Below are positions 23,651-36,848 of a DNA stretch of 64,000 bases, piece after piece. Location: the NCBI GenBank assembly GCA_028023455.1, contig JAQFVV010006651.1, positions 414,001 through 478,000 of the forward strand. Reading direction: 5' to 3'. The DNA comes from Epiperipatus broadwayi. Lineage: Eukaryota; Onychophora; Udeonychophora; Euonychophora; Peripatidae. The position numbers were made by a program, and so were the translations under genes. Position 1 is the stretch's first letter. Each line of letters opens with the position of its first letter. The notes under the pieces are model-generated. The model made no database searches. It saw nothing but the letters and a program-made list of their open reading frames with translations, and was not told where the DNA came from.

Positions 23651-26600
23651 GATCGAACAAAGAAACGATAATAAAAAGGTTTTTAAATCAAAAAAGTGGC
23701 TCACATTTTGAAAAGCAACAATGTTTATTAGATAATTCAATTAACTCATTGATTAGTCACAGTTTACTACCATATCTGAAAAGTTATCTTACTATTCTGC
23801 CAACTATAGATTTAATCTAATAAATAGTCTTAATTCAATAATCTCTTTCTCTATGTATCTATATGTTTGTGTGTGTGTGTATATAGCTGAAAAATTATTA
23901 TAATACTCACTAATTGTTAACTGAGTCACTAACCTTAATTCATTTTTTTGTAGGTAATAGTTTTAATTAAAATTCTATATATGTGTGTGTATCTTTTAAT
24001 TTCACTACACATATTTAAGTCACACGAACAAAAATATCTAAAAAAAGTAAATAACTTCATAGGTGCATTTCATACCAAATTAACAATAATCCTAGATTAT
24101 AACCTTTTGAATGTCTTCGTTATTTATACTCAATGTTTATCAATATGGATAATGAAGACGTGAGAAGTGAAATCTAGCCAAACAGAAGAGGATTGTTTCA
24201 ACATGAAATTCATTTTGGGAACGATTTATATTTTTAGATACCTTTATTCATGCGATATATAAATAATTAAAGTTTAAAATACTGTATATATTTGACCTAA
24301 AAACGATCATGATAATTTCTGTATTCAAAACTATAATACCAGAACTGTGAATGTAGGAAATTTGGCATCTTTAGATTAAATGATAATAATATATGACTGA
24401 GAATTTATAATGGTTATCAACATATACATTAAGATTTCAATATTTTTATTGTGATTTAGAACAAAAATTAAAAACTATTTTAACATATTCTTTGTTGATA
24501 TATATACACATTTAAATAAAAATGATTTTTAAAATAAATAACTGCATATTATTATTTCATGATTATTTATGAAAATTCTACAGCTAAAAACTGTTAATAT
24601 TATTTAAATTATTTTTTTAAAAAACAAAACATCACTCACATTTATTAATCTAAATAATTATATAGGTTAAAGATAAAAACAATCTTTTAAATAAATAACC
24701 CATTTCCGATTTAAAAAAAAAAAACATTTACTCTATCTTCATTAAGGATAGTGAAAGAGACAATAGTGAGAATTTGAGCAGTTTTCATTCTTGTTTTAGT
24801 TTTAGAAAAGCAGAATAAGGTTCCCATTCACCGACCAATGTTATATAATTAACTGAGTTATCTAAGAGCCACCTAACTTTGAGAAAAACTCTAAGCTCGG
24901 AAAAGAATTTTATTTGATCCAGATTTGGACACTAGATCAAAAACATGACTATCTCCGCACAATTAAGACCCTTTTTATTTATATATATTAAGTACAACTT
25001 GAAATATTTTATTGCCAAACTTTTTTATTTGTTGAGTTTATAAAAGTGATTATATCTTGTACTTCCAAGTCTTTAGTCTTAAAAACATTACATATTATAT
25101 GCACATTAATGATATAAAAAACTTAATATTTTACAAAACATTAAACATTATAGTTCATTAAAATTTAATTTTTGTCTTTAAAAAAAAGTATTAATTAATC
25201 ACATAAGCGTTCATTAGCATTGGGGGGAATATTATCATTCAACACATTATAATTAAACAAACATTAAAATAAAACATAAAATATTGCATTAAAAATTCAT
25301 TAGTTATTATAATTAAATAAATAATATAAAAAGTTTAAATTCGTTGTAATAGCCATAAATCGACAATAGCTGTCATCTAAGAAATTCTGGCATTATTCAT
25401 AATGCATTTATTACATTCTAAATTATCAAAATAAATGGGCACTTTACATGGACTAAATACACATTATTGAAAGCCTTTATTATATGTTGTGTAATTTTCA
25501 TGAAGCTAGCAGATTAAATGCGTCAAATAATAAGAAATAAAACAATTTTTTAATAAAATTTCGGGTATGGTTTCGCATGATTTCTTTTCTTGCATTCAAC
25601 TTCTGCATTGGAATAGTAATCATCTCTACTATTCTATCCTGCAATTACCTATTGTTAGTTAAATAAATAAAAGACGCTTCAACTAGATGTTTTAAATTTA
25701 TCATTGGCTAAGATAGTATAAAAAATAAATGTAGCTTCAGGATAAATATCTGCAATCCAATGTTCTTTACAAATGAAGGCTAAGAGCAAAAACTAATCCA
25801 AGGATTTAATTGGGAATATCATCTCATGTTTACCTATTACTTGTGTATGCAATAGAGCTCTAGAATATAGTGATAGAGAAGATTACTGTTCTTAATACGA
25901 TTTCAAATGTAAACTGAGAGAATCATGTAGTGGCTTTGTGTGGTATAAATTTTTAGCAGATACATGAATTTTCTTTTTCACTGCCAATCTTTAACATTAG
26001 CCACTAAATAATTAATTAATATACTGATTAATTGCTTCGATGTTGCAACAAAACATATCCATCACTCTTCCACTACACTGATTCATGAAATCACTAGAAG
26101 TAATAGAATTAGGCCACAATTCATGAAACTTAAGCTTCAGAAGCCAATCTATAACTGCACTAATTCATGTAGAATAAGATTATTTATTAGTAAAATATTA
26201 TTTACTTAAATTTTTGATGCAGTTTATTTTTGGTTTAGAATAAGTCTTTAATATTTTAAAACTCCAAAAGAAAGCATTCTATTGAAGCTAGTCACTAAAA
26301 TTATCAAGATAAAAAATTATACAGTAAGATATAATTAAATATAATTTTAGTTAATAATTTAATATTAGATACCAGAATAATATTTAGCTAATATATTTTT
26401 TGTATTCATAATAAATAAATAAGAAAATTTGCAAAATATTCTTATTCAAAATGTTAATAATTCATGATTACTTCATAATTTATCAGACTTTTATAGTTAA
26501 TACAGCATAAAAATGATTGATGTTGATTGCAGCAGCAATTAAAAGTTTATTTCTATTACATCTGCTGTGTTCTTATAATACATCCAGTTAGAGAAAATAT

Positions 26601-27600
26601 CTTCTAGATAGTAAAACATAAAAACTTATAATAATGTTACAATTAAATGAATCAAACAATTGGGAATTTACTACTTTTACGTGCCTAATTTTCTATTGAG
26701 ATTTCTAGAAAAATAGTTTGTAACTTGAGCTGATGACATACGTAACAAATATGACTTAATTTACACTTATTAATAACTTACTTATAAAGTTTTAAATAGC
26801 ATTGATTGTGCTACTTAGTGACATTAAAACATTAATATCCATGAAGGGTTGAAATATTATGATTCTGTTTCACCCAAAATGTTCATAGATTAAAATGAAA
26901 AACAAAAGAAATAAAATTCCTATCTTCATCATATCAAAAATATCCAGAAGTAAATTATGAAAAAATATTGCTTATATGTTCATTTTTAGTGTTTTCTTAA
27001 GTATTTGAAAAATAGATGAGTTGGAAAAAAATTGATATTTTTAAGATTTATTTGAATATTTAAGTTTACATACTAATTAAAAATATTTCTCCAATTTTGT
27101 AAAAGAAAAATATATTTCAAATGAAATAATTATCAAATGATCTTTAAGCTTTTAAGAAGAACTATTGATAAGTGGTGGATAGAAATTGCAGTCTTATGAA
27201 TCAATAAAGTTTATATTGCTAAATCTGTTTAATATAAACATATATTTTTGACAAGGATGCTCAAACCAGAGATACATTAAGATTATATTTAATGCTTTCA
27301 ATATTTTTTACGAGTATGAAGCAGAAGCAGTTTTAATATTATCTATAATTTACAATATAGTATTATTATAAAATTGACTTCTTAATTTGGTTGAAGTTTA
27401 ATTTAATCTAGTTTTAATAATTCTTTGTGGTACTTACATATTAATCCTGTAATGTAGAGGAGATGGTATATCTTTTTACATCCATGATAAATGTGTAACC
27501 TTATGACCACATCAAATAAATCATGCAATCTGATTCAATTTTGTCCAATAACATGGTTTTTTGTGATGATTTTACACTCTCCATTATTATTCAGATTTCT
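23651..27600. other. AT-rich non-coding sequence, no gene seen
   Basis: Four kilobases without a supported feature. Short GT run near 23867 and mixed AT runs. Small frames (23981-24163, 27491-27676) are AT-codon rich without motifs. A mildly GC-richer stretch at 25780-26160 has no open frame longer than about 40 codons. Confidence 0.5.
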
Positions 27601-27621
27601 GTCAATTGCATTTTTTAACTA

Positions 27622-28175
27622 TTTTTACTTTAATTGTATTCATAGTTTTGATTCAACAATTTGTTTCTACTATTGAAATGAATGCTATTTTATATTTTCA
27701 AGAAAACATAAAATTGAAGGCCTTAACAAAATCGTCTAAATTGATGAGAGTCTTTTCAAAACCAAGCTGGATGAATTCTTTCCAAACAGTGAATGTTTTG
27801 GTGGCTTGTGCAGGAAGACCAATGAGTGTTTTATCATAACAATTAATGATAGAATAGGGACAACTCTTATGGAAGCCATGAAACAAAATGTGGAAGAGAG
27901 GTTTTACTTTAATTTGTAATCATAGATTTGATTCAATGATTTTTACCCACTGCTGAAATTAATGTTTTATATTTTCAAAAAAATATAAAATTGGAGCACC
28001 TAACAAAGTTATCAAAATTTTCAAAACCAAGCTGGATGAATGCTTCCCAAACAGTCAATGTTTGATGGCTAGTTCAGGGAGACAGGCAAGACCTTTATCA
28101 TGACAATTAATGATAGAACAGCAGCAACTCTTATGGAAGCAGTGAAGCAAAATGTGGAAGAGAGATTGCCAATTT
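27622..28175 (+). repeat. Diverged tandem duplication, about 280-bp unit, coding-like
   Basis: Unit 1 (27622-27901) and unit 2 (27902-28175) both run from TTTTACTTTAATT to GAAGAGAG. They match over their whole length with many substitutions and one missing block in unit 2. One frame looks coding: unit 1 reads LFKTKLDEFFPNSECFGGLC then CFIITINDRIGTTLMEAMKQ, ending NVEER; unit 2 reads TINDRTAATLMEAVKQNVEE and continues in frame as LPILFRLLEGLIKVLNYEVL through about 28250. Stops at the unit starts and a frameshift in unit 2 prevent a single ORF. The family was not recognised. It may be a duplicated exon or part of a transposon protein. Confidence 0.6.
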
Positions 28176-28258
28176 TATTTCGACTGTTGGAAGGCCTTAT
28201 AAAAGTGCTAAATTATGAAGTGCTGTTACAAACAATTTTGTGTGAATCACAAATACAA

Positions 28259-28405
28259 TCGTGTTAAAATTAAACTGAGAGACTGCAAACCTCTCATGCT
28301 TATTAGCCAATCAGGTGTTATTAATAGCAATCAAATCATAAATACAAGACAGAGAATTTAACAAGAAGAGGGCATCCATCCTCCTCTTTACTTGTTTTTC
28401 TATAT
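28259..28405 (+). repeat. Partial direct copy of the FB3 foldback arm
   Basis: Starts AAATTAAACTGAGAGACTGC and continues through CCAATCAGGTGTTATTAATA and AGACAGAGAATTTAACA. It matches the left arm and centre of the complete foldback at 28561-28841 and has the same orientation. Confidence 0.8.
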
Positions 28406-28560
28406 ATCCAAGCCAGTCTGAAGTACTTAGATTTGAAAGCATAAATCTTTAAACTTATTCACATTTAATTCACTGAGTTTAAATTACAAACATACAGCAT
28501 GAAATCCTATGATTTACTATGCAGTAGTTTTTAGATGTTATAACTTGCAGTAACGTATGT

Positions 28561-28841
28561 AAATAATATTTAATTTATAAAGTGCAAACAGTATGAAATT
28601 AAACTGAGAGACTGCAAACCCCTCACGCTTATTAGCCAATCAGGTGTTATTAATAGCGATCAAATCATAGATACAAGACAGAGAATTTAACAGGAAGAAG
28701 GCATCCACCCTCCTCTTTACTTCTCTTGTATTTATGATTTGATCACTATTAATAATACCTGATTAGCTAATAAGCACGAGAGGTTTACAGTCTCTCAGTT
28801 TAATTTCATACTGTTTGCACTTTATAAATTAAATATTATTT
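28561..28841. mobile_element. Foldback element FB3, arms about 120 bp
   Basis: The left arm (28561-28684) and right arm (28724-28841) are inverted copies: AAATAATATTTAATTTATAA at the left end against its complement at the right end. Both arms hold CTGAGAGACTG and the CCAATCAGGTGTTATTAATA block; the right arm reads CTGATTAGCTAATAAGCACG in place of the exact complement. A loop of about 40 bases holds GGCATCCACCCTCCTC. No protein coding. It belongs to the same general class as the elements at 38.2, 60.6 and 61.1 kb but shares no obvious sequence with them. Confidence 0.85.
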
Positions 28842-29109
28842 AATCATGTGTTAAGTAAATATGGAAAAAAATAAAAATTTTACTTTTAGTCTCCATTTTG
28901 GGGAGAAAATTTATCCACTTAAAATAAAGTAGAACTGACAAATTGATTGTTTCATTGTGATACTTCCTGTTATATATTACATGGTAAGTATGTGTATATT
29001 TTATGGTTTTTTATAATATTTCAAAGTATTTTGTAATTTAGTGATTGTTTGGTCCACATTTAAAGCTACATTTGGAAATTGAATAATGGCATGTCATATT
29101 TTACAATTT

Positions 29110-29385
29110 TTATATCAAATTAATATTTTTACTATTGTTAAAAAACTACTTTTTAAGATTGATTTTTGTTTGAAATACATATTTTTAGTAGTACTGTTAG
29201 AAATTAATATTCCATGTATTGTTAAAAATATACTTTTTAAAATTCATTTTTGGATAAAATTCATATTTTTAGTATTGTTAGTGTGTCATACTTCAGATTT
29301 TTTAAAGATCAAATGAATATTTTCATTATTGTTAAAAATGTGTTTTTTAAGGATTGATTTTTGAGTGAAATTCATATTATGTATT
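29110..29385. repeat. Three tandem units of about 90-105 bp
   Basis: TATTGTTAAAAA followed by a TTTTTTAAGATTGATTTTTG-like block and AAATTCATATT recurs starting near 29132, 29217 and 29324. The plus-strand frame 29086-29316 is an effect of this repeat (it has internally repeated FLKI/IFLV segments) and is not taken as a gene. Confidence 0.75.
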
Positions 29386-29574
29386 AGTCCTGCAACACAT
29401 ATCAGAACTGCTACATTTTTCACATATGTATTCAGACAGCCGATAACTTTGTAAATCTCACAAAAAAATATCATGTACACATTATTTGATGAGATCACAA
29501 GATTAGAAAGTTATCAGTGAATTGATACAAATGTGAAAAGGCATAGCAGTTGTGATATGTGTTGCAAGATTAAT
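29386..29574. mobile_element. Small foldback element, arms about 40 bp
   Basis: TTAGTCCTGCAACACATATC, AGAACTGCTA and TTTTTCACAT on the left pair with ATGTGAAAAGGCATAGCAGT, TGTGATATGTGTTGCAAG and ATTAAT on the right. An inner pair (GATAACTTTGTAAATCTCAC against GATCACAAGATTAGAAAGTT) extends the hairpin. Total about 190 bases. Typical miniature inverted-repeat size. Confidence 0.75.
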
Positions 29575-29736
29575 GCATAAGTCTCTTTTTTGTGAATAGA
29601 TGAAGCTTCTAAATATCAGTCAGGGTTGCTATTTTTTAAAGCCTATGTTACAATGTTTGAAACAGAGTTAGCTATGTCTACACTAAAATCCTTCAATTTT
29701 CTGATTTTTAATTTTATTTTAATGGTCTGCAGGTGA

Positions 29737-30392
<656 letters not shown>

Positions 30393-30830
30393 TTTTTCTT
30401 TTACTTTGCTTTTGCTTAAAAATTTAGGTTTGACTTTTTTTGAACTTTTATTATCAAATGCATATTGTTTTAATTAAATTGTATTTCTTTTGTTATTGTT
30501 TTTACTTCAGCTTTAAGATTTGAAATTAAGTAAAACATCAGTAATATCTTAATATTATGCTATTTTTTTAATAAAAATTTGCTTGTTTTTATATTGGTAA
30601 AATTATATAATATTTATGCAGTGTCTAGATAAATATTGTCTTTTTTCACACAACAAAGGTATCATCTAAAATATTGATTTCTCATGTACTGTTTAGCTAT
30701 AAAACATATATCCCAATAATATTTTTAAATGGGTGGCTGAAAAGATATTAGCAGATATGTTGTTACAAACTTTTTATGTTTTTAAAGAGTTGTTTGACTG
30801 TAAAAATGTTTATTATATCATCTTTAAAAA
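30393..30830. other. AT-rich spacer
   Basis: No feature recognised between the GATA array and the next LINE. Confidence 0.5.
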
Positions 30831-30831
30831 T

Positions 30832-31946
30832 AGCCATCAATCAACCAATCAATGATATTCTGTCTCATGGATAGGTCCAGTGAACAACCACATTGTTACT
30901 TCTCCACTTTGTTCTTTTCATTGTCCAGTTCTTCAATTCCACATAACTCTTCCTATCTTTTATATCATCTGGCATATGAATCTTTTTCATTTTTTTTCTT
31001 GTTTTCATTCACCATTCCCCTCAAAATATCTTTCATTATACTATACTTTTTTTAATATATATTCAATTCAGTTTTTCTTTCTATCTCTAATTTCCTCAAT
31101 CAATCTTCTTTTTATACTTTTCTTTTTCAAAGCTTCATTATATGTCATTTTATTTATCCAACTGACTTTTTCCTTTATAATCACATCTCAATGGCCTCTA
31201 ATTTGTTTCTAACCTTTAATACTTAGTGTTCATGCTTCACAATCATGCATACATAGCATTTAATTAATTTTCCCTTAATTCTCTCTTTATAGGTTTACAA
31301 AATCTTTTCTTTCTCTTAATAAATGACTCCTTAACTTCATCTTCACTTTTTCTATCCTTGTTCAACCAATTACCCAGATATCTAAATCCTTTTATCTGCT
31401 GAACTATATTATCATAAATTTTAACTTGCAAACAATGTTTGCATAATTGGATAATCTCCCAGTTTTTTAAATAGCAGTGGTGGATTCATATAAAGTAATG
31501 ATATAAATTTTATATTATGAAAATAAGACCAATAATGATCTACTTTCTAAACAAACAATAGATGGATTGTTTGATAGATACTTGACAGATGAGTGTTGAT
31601 ATCAAGTACAGATTGATTGTGCTTGAGAATTTACAATTCTTTGAAACAGCCATACATTTCTCTCAGTCATATAGAATACTGAAAATGGTTGAATCTGGCA
31701 GTTTCATTTAGTCTTTGTTTAATAATGTGTTGTTTTTGTAATTATTTGGTTTAAAGCATTGAACATTTCAGAAATTTTATATATTAATATTTTAGCTAAT
31801 TGGGAGATATCAACAATTTATCCATTTCTGAAATCAATCACATTATATTATATTCTTGCCATGAATTTACAAAACTGATAGCAAAAATTTATTCAAAATG
31901 CTTATTATTACCTTTTTTTATATTTTTTTTTATATATATTATTTTT

Positions 31947-32005
<59 letters not shown>

Positions 32006-33490
32006 TAGTAAATACATTTACTTTTGGGTTATATGACATCTAAAATTTGTTTCTTTTTGATATCCCCAACACACACTTCTCTATGAACTGTTCTTTCATT
32101 CAGATCCAGGTATCAGATTCATAAATAAGATTTGTTAAGCATATCTATTGCAATTTTTTTCCAAGCATACATTATGTTTGAGCATATTTTCTTATTACAT
32201 CTAGAAAAGCACTTTATCAGTATTTAATGCTATAATTAAATTAGATCATACGATTTATATATATATATATTAATAATTTTATTCAAGTATTTCTAAGTAA
32301 CCATTTCTAATTTATTATTTAAAAGCCATTTGACGTTTATTTTTAATCCTGTTTTTTTACCTTCAACAAATAGATCTCTAATAAACTTTTCTGAAGCTGA
32401 GAAGCATTATTTGTGAAAATAACTGTATTATCTACAAAATTTGGATGACTAAATGATCTTGTCATTTTTTATTTCTTTCGTTTTCATTTTAATTTACAAA
32501 GTACTCTGTAGAAAACTTACAAAAAGTTTGGAGAGATAAAATCATTTTAATATGCTTCTATCATTGTTAATATTTTTAACCAGATAGTTTAATTATATCT
32601 GTTAAATTCTTAAGAATATTTTTCATTAGTTGGATAATATCCTAATTCTATGTCTTGATATCTAAAACTTTAAAATCTTGGAAATAAAAATTATATGCCT
32701 TTTTGTAATTTAAAAATTCAAAGCAATATGATAACTCATATTCATTCATCTTTTCTATAAGATCTAATGCTTGGATGTTATTCTACTGTACATCTTGAAA
32801 AAAACTTACAAAAAAACTGATAGATTTGTAATTTCAGATGGCTACTTTTTTATTTTTCTTAAATATTACAATTATTATGCATTTTTGTAATCTTCCGGTA
32901 TATAATTTTGCCAATAATTTTATTTCTTTTTCTCATTTTTTATAATTTCGTCATTTTTTTTTTTTAGCTTTTCCATTTTTTATAGATTCAATTGGATGTT
33001 TCACCTAGCTCTTTTTCAAAGAATATCGTAACAAAAGAGAATATTTTGTTTCTTTTTATGTATTACTGTATTTTTTCATTCACTTTATAATGTCGGGTCT
33101 CTCTTTACAGTCAGCAATAGTGCTATATTTTATTTTATTTCTAAAACAATTATATATATATATATAATATCAAGATATCGTTTAATATTTTAGACACTTT
33201 TGTTATTTTCTATAATTTTTATCATTTTATAACTATATTTTTTAATATTATCATTAACTTTTTATCAACTATATTTTTAATATTGTCATGAATCATTTTT
33301 CAACCATTTTACTGAACTCCATATATTCAATTCTTCTGAATAATACATACGTAATACAATTATATTTTTTTTTTTCATTACATATTGCTTTTTTGTATTT
33401 GAGGATTTGCTAATGTTTTTATACCAGCTTATCTGTGTAGCAGCTTTTAGTGGAATAGTAATCTTTTTATTGATCTTATTCAAGACAAAG
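30832..33490 (-). mobile_element. LINE remnant, APE-type (RTE/Jockey-like), minus strand
   Basis: A heavily decayed non-LTR element read from high to low coordinates. NFVDNTVIF near 32440 stands in the place of the FADD catalytic box. FRYLGNWLN with DRKSEDEVK near 31385-31330 is the conserved post-RT block. HDCEA near 31245-31225 corresponds to the GCEAW motif, and SWINKMTYNEALKK near 31175-31120 with KRRLIEEIRDRKKN is the C-terminal region common to this LINE group. The 3' end carries ATTGATTGGTTGATTGAT (about 30834-30852 on the complement), a tandem tetranucleotide tail typical of such LINEs. Stops and shifts are everywhere. An AT array (31950-32001) lies inside it. Plus-strand frames at 30852-31212 are shadows. 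Confidence 0.7.
31949..32001. repeat. (AT)n microsatellite inside the LINE
   Basis: About 25 AT units after a T-rich stretch. It gives the repetitive Tyr-Ile frame at 31800-32036, which is not a gene. Confidence 0.9.
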
Positions 33491-33834
33491 TCATTTTAGA
33501 AATATGGTAATATTTTTAAACGATTAGCATTTTATATTTTCAATTCACTGGAGTATTTTATCATGATTCTTAATGTGTTTAACATGTTTCTTATGTCTCA
33601 TTAATTAAAATCCTTTTTATGTTGAATCTATTAAACTCATAACAGTTTTGAGATATATATTTTCTGTTAGTTAAAATATAATTTGCCTCTGACATCTTTA
33701 TTAGCTCTTTTCACGTTTATTTTCATTTTGGATTTTCCTCAAAAAAGTCCATAATTGTAGCTTTGTTTTTTAGCAAATTCTATAGGTCCATATTTTATCT
33801 GATCTCTTCATATTCAATAAAATTTCCCATGATA

Positions 33835-33851
33835 CACACACACACACACAC

Positions 33852-33888
<37 letters not shown>
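33835..33888. repeat. Compound (CA)n(TA)n microsatellite
   Basis: About eight CA units, then CCCA and about 17 TA units. Confidence 0.9.
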
Positions 33889-33889
<1 letters not shown>

Positions 33890-33892
33890 TTA

Positions 33893-34088
33893 TTATAAAT
33901 ATTAAAACACTGTCATAGAGAATAAAAAATAAAATCTAATAAATAAATCAAATTTACTTTCAACACTTTAGCAATGTTGCTAATGCATTGATAGTATATT
34001 TGGTTTATTTATTTGATTTTATTTTTTATTCTCTGTGGCAGTGTTTTATATATATATATCTCTGTGGCAGTGTTTTATATATATATAT

Positions 34089-34095
<7 letters not shown>
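33893..34095. mobile_element. Foldback with a duplicated right end
   Basis: ATTAAAACACTGTCATAGAG followed by an A-rich block and CTAATAAATAAATCAAAT (33900-33952) pairs with GTTTATTTATTTGATTTTAT, TTCTCTGTGGCAGTGTTTTA (34001-34051). The outermost segment CTCTGTGGCAGTGTTTTATA is then repeated directly (34032-34051 and 34061-34080), each followed by an AT run of similar length, a local tandem duplication of about 29 bases. Confidence 0.8.
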
Positions 34096-34130
<35 letters not shown>

Positions 34131-35980
34131 CTTTTAAAATATAAGTTAGGTTTAACATAATGATAAAAAAATGTAATTTGTAAAATTAATAAGTATATAG
34201 GTATTAATTTTTAACTTTGCATAGTCAATAAAAGATTAATTTATATATAATATTAGTAAGTAATATTTACTGAGACTGTAACCTCGAGAATATGTGTGTA
34301 AAATGCGATAGTAGGGACTTCTACATCTGTTTCACCACAAGCTTACGCTATGGAAATTTAACTAACATACACCTTTTGGGATAGTCATTTATGCTTTAAA
34401 TGTCATATTTATTTTAGTTATGATTTTATTCAATAGTGGTAAGTACACATAAATTATATTTATTAAAATTTACACTACTTACTAAACATTTTAATAATTA
34501 TAATAGTAAAACTTATTTAATTTTATAACGGTGACGATTTAAAAATATGTGTGTTTGAATATATGTCCAGAGATTTTATTTAAAATGAATAAATTGATTA
34601 CACTTCTGCAAATGAAATTTTCTAATTCCAACAACAGGATTAAATTATTAATTTCTAATTTTTAAGTAGTGATAATTTTATATGTTAGTATAATTATTAA
34701 TTATAGATTTTGAACTTGAATAAATATTTTAAAAGAGTATAAAAATTATAATTAATTAAAAAATAGTTATATTTATTATTTAAGTGTTAAAATATTTTAT
34801 TATACATTAACAGTGTTAAAATTGTAGACAAAGTTAATTTATTCAAAAACTTTTCAGTTAATTAAATTTAGATGACCAATGAAATCTATTTAATTAGAAA
34901 TATGATATCATGCTGTCTACAATATAAAAAGGTTAACAGACAAAATTAAGGGAAATTTGAAAAAACAATAGGAGCTAATTAATCTGTTATCTTTAGTTCC
35001 ATAAAATATAAAATTTTACCATGTATTATTTCAAAATTAATTAAAATACAACTTTAACCAGCTGGATAAGTTTATACAATAAGTTAAAAAGTGATTATAA
35101 ATTTATCATGGACTAAACAAATTAATTCTTTGCCAGGGAATCTAATTCTACTTGCTATTAAATTGTAATTAAACCATAGTTTACTATCTAGAGTATGAAG
35201 GGAAAGCCTTGTTATCAATAGAAGAATGTAATTGTTTCATCAGCAAGCTCAACTAATTTTCAAAAGTATTCACATAAGGATGTGTTTTAATATTTCTTAA
35301 TTTATAATTTTAAGAAATAATTTACAAATAAATCTTAATTTACTTATTTAAAAAAACATTATAGAACTTTAATTTGTCTATCTAATAATAATAATGAACT
35401 GATTTTGGAAAGCATTATATTAAATAGAATTACTTATGTACTAAATGGAATTTTTTTTAAAAAATCTTAATGAACAATATGTACTTTTGCTAACCATAAA
35501 TGAATTAGTAAAAGCAATGAACATTTTTTACATATAATGAAAAATAGAAGTTGAAATAGAACTGTTGCTTACATTTGGAAAATATTTTAAGATGATAGAT
35601 AATATCTTATAAACCAAGGAACAATTATTTATTTTGATAAATTAATATCAATATGAAGAGTATAAACTAAGATAATTTAAAAAAAGAACAAATATATTAT
35701 AAATGAATATGACTTATAAGTATATAGAATAAAAGATGAAGGAGATAAAGAATTGAAATCTAATAATTATTACACAAAAAGGTAGTTATATTATATGTGC
35801 CTATAATGGATAACCAAGATTATAAAATAATATTGAATATTTTAAGAAGTATTTTAATAAAATTATGTTTTAAAACTATGAAGTGCACTGAATTCAAACC
35901 AAGAATTTTAGGATAAACAATTAAAAGCACTAAGAAGGAATTTAAAAGCATTTCTTATTTGTATATTTTTTTTCTATTAA
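34096..35980. other. AT-rich non-coding sequence
   Basis: No gene, array or inverted repeat recognised over about 1.9 kb. Short AT runs only. Confidence 0.5.
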
Positions 35981-36080
35981 AATGTTTTATTTTTTAACGA
36001 TTATTTTTACAAGTTGGGGAAGAGAGAGAAAATGGCAAAGAATAATAAATTGAAAATCCTGATTATCATCATGGTGATAG

Positions 36081-36332
36081 TTGCCAAGATTAAAAAAAAT
36101 GATTAAAAATTTTTTTAATCTATTTTTTTTTGTTTGTTTGTTTAGGCCCAAGAGCATAAATGAAAGGTGTGAGTTAAAGAAGATTAACAACATTTGGAAG
36201 AAACTATTGGAAGAGAAAATAAATTTTAAAACTTCTCAACCAATAGAATTTAAATATGAGGAGAAAGAAAACGATAAAAACGATTTTAAATCTCACATGC
36301 ATTCTTATGATTTGAGAAAGAGGACGCTCTGA
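36081..36332 (+). pseudogene. Penelope-like element, C-terminal ORF end
   Basis: The last part of a PLE protein is read in frame as RPKSINERCELKKINNIW, KKLLEEKINF, and finally MHSYDLRKRTL before the TGA at 36330-36332. A Y-x-L-R-K-R ending is common at PLE C termini. The residues upstream of RPKSINER are T-rich low-complexity sequence (TTTTTTTTTGTTTGTTTG, then TTTAG at 36141-36145), which looks like a polypyrimidine tract and 3' splice acceptor. PLEs are known to keep introns, so an exon starting near 36146 is plausible. No RT or GIY-YIG part was seen upstream, so the copy is 5'-truncated. The stop codon lies inside the hammerhead-like core that follows. The class call leans on that motif. 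Confidence 0.5.
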
Positions 36333-36368
36333 GGAAGGTACTTGATATTGTACTGAAACGTCAGCATT
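36323..36368 (+). ncRNA. Hammerhead-ribozyme-like motif of a Penelope-like element
   Basis: A type I hammerhead-like layout. Helix I strand GACGCT (36323-36328) pairs with AGCATT (36363-36368) with one mismatch and a wobble. The core CTGAGGA (36329-36335) fits CUGANGA. The stem GTAC/GTAC (36338-36341 and 36350-36353) has an eight-base loop. GAAA (36355-36358) is the second core strand, followed by CGTC, whose GTC would be cut after 36362. Helix III is only the two-base pairing within ACGT, as described for minimal PLE hammerheads that act as dimers, because ACGT is self-complementary. One or two extra bases (36336-36337) at the base of helix II may weaken folding. The motif is seen; activity is inference. 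Confidence 0.6.
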
Positions 36369-36844
36369 TAGCTTTTTCACTACACGGAATATCCCGCAAA
36401 TAGTAATAATAATATGACATATATATAAAATTACAAATTATTGTATGAGATCATAAAAATGAAGGTTGTAAAAGAAAGGTATATGATAATTAGGATGAAT
36501 GAAGGTAAAATACTAAAGATAAAAATATTCTTGCTTCCAATATTTATTTATGGTATTTTATTTATATTGCATAGACAATATAAATATTGAAAGATAATTT
36601 GATAAACAATGAGATATCAATACAGTGATTATAAATCTGCATTGCATTGTATTTTTAATAAATCCAAGAAAGGTAAATAATAAATAACCTACCACCTAGG
36701 TATTATTAATAAAATATAATTTATAAAAAATTTTGAGAAAAGTATGAGAATTGAAACTTTTCAATATGAATATCTATGTGAGCAATATTGAAATAATCGT
36801 TTTAAACTCAGTAAATGTTTTATATATGAGGAAATTAATAAAAG

Positions 36845-36848
<4 letters not shown>

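Noticed and set aside
29086-29316. Hydrophobic 76-residue frame resembling a membrane protein
   Set aside because: Hydrophobicity follows from T-rich codons in a three-unit tandem repeat.
30852-31212. Plus-strand frames rich in Ser, Phe and Ile
   Set aside because: The minus strand carries the LINE C-terminal region here; these frames are its shadow.
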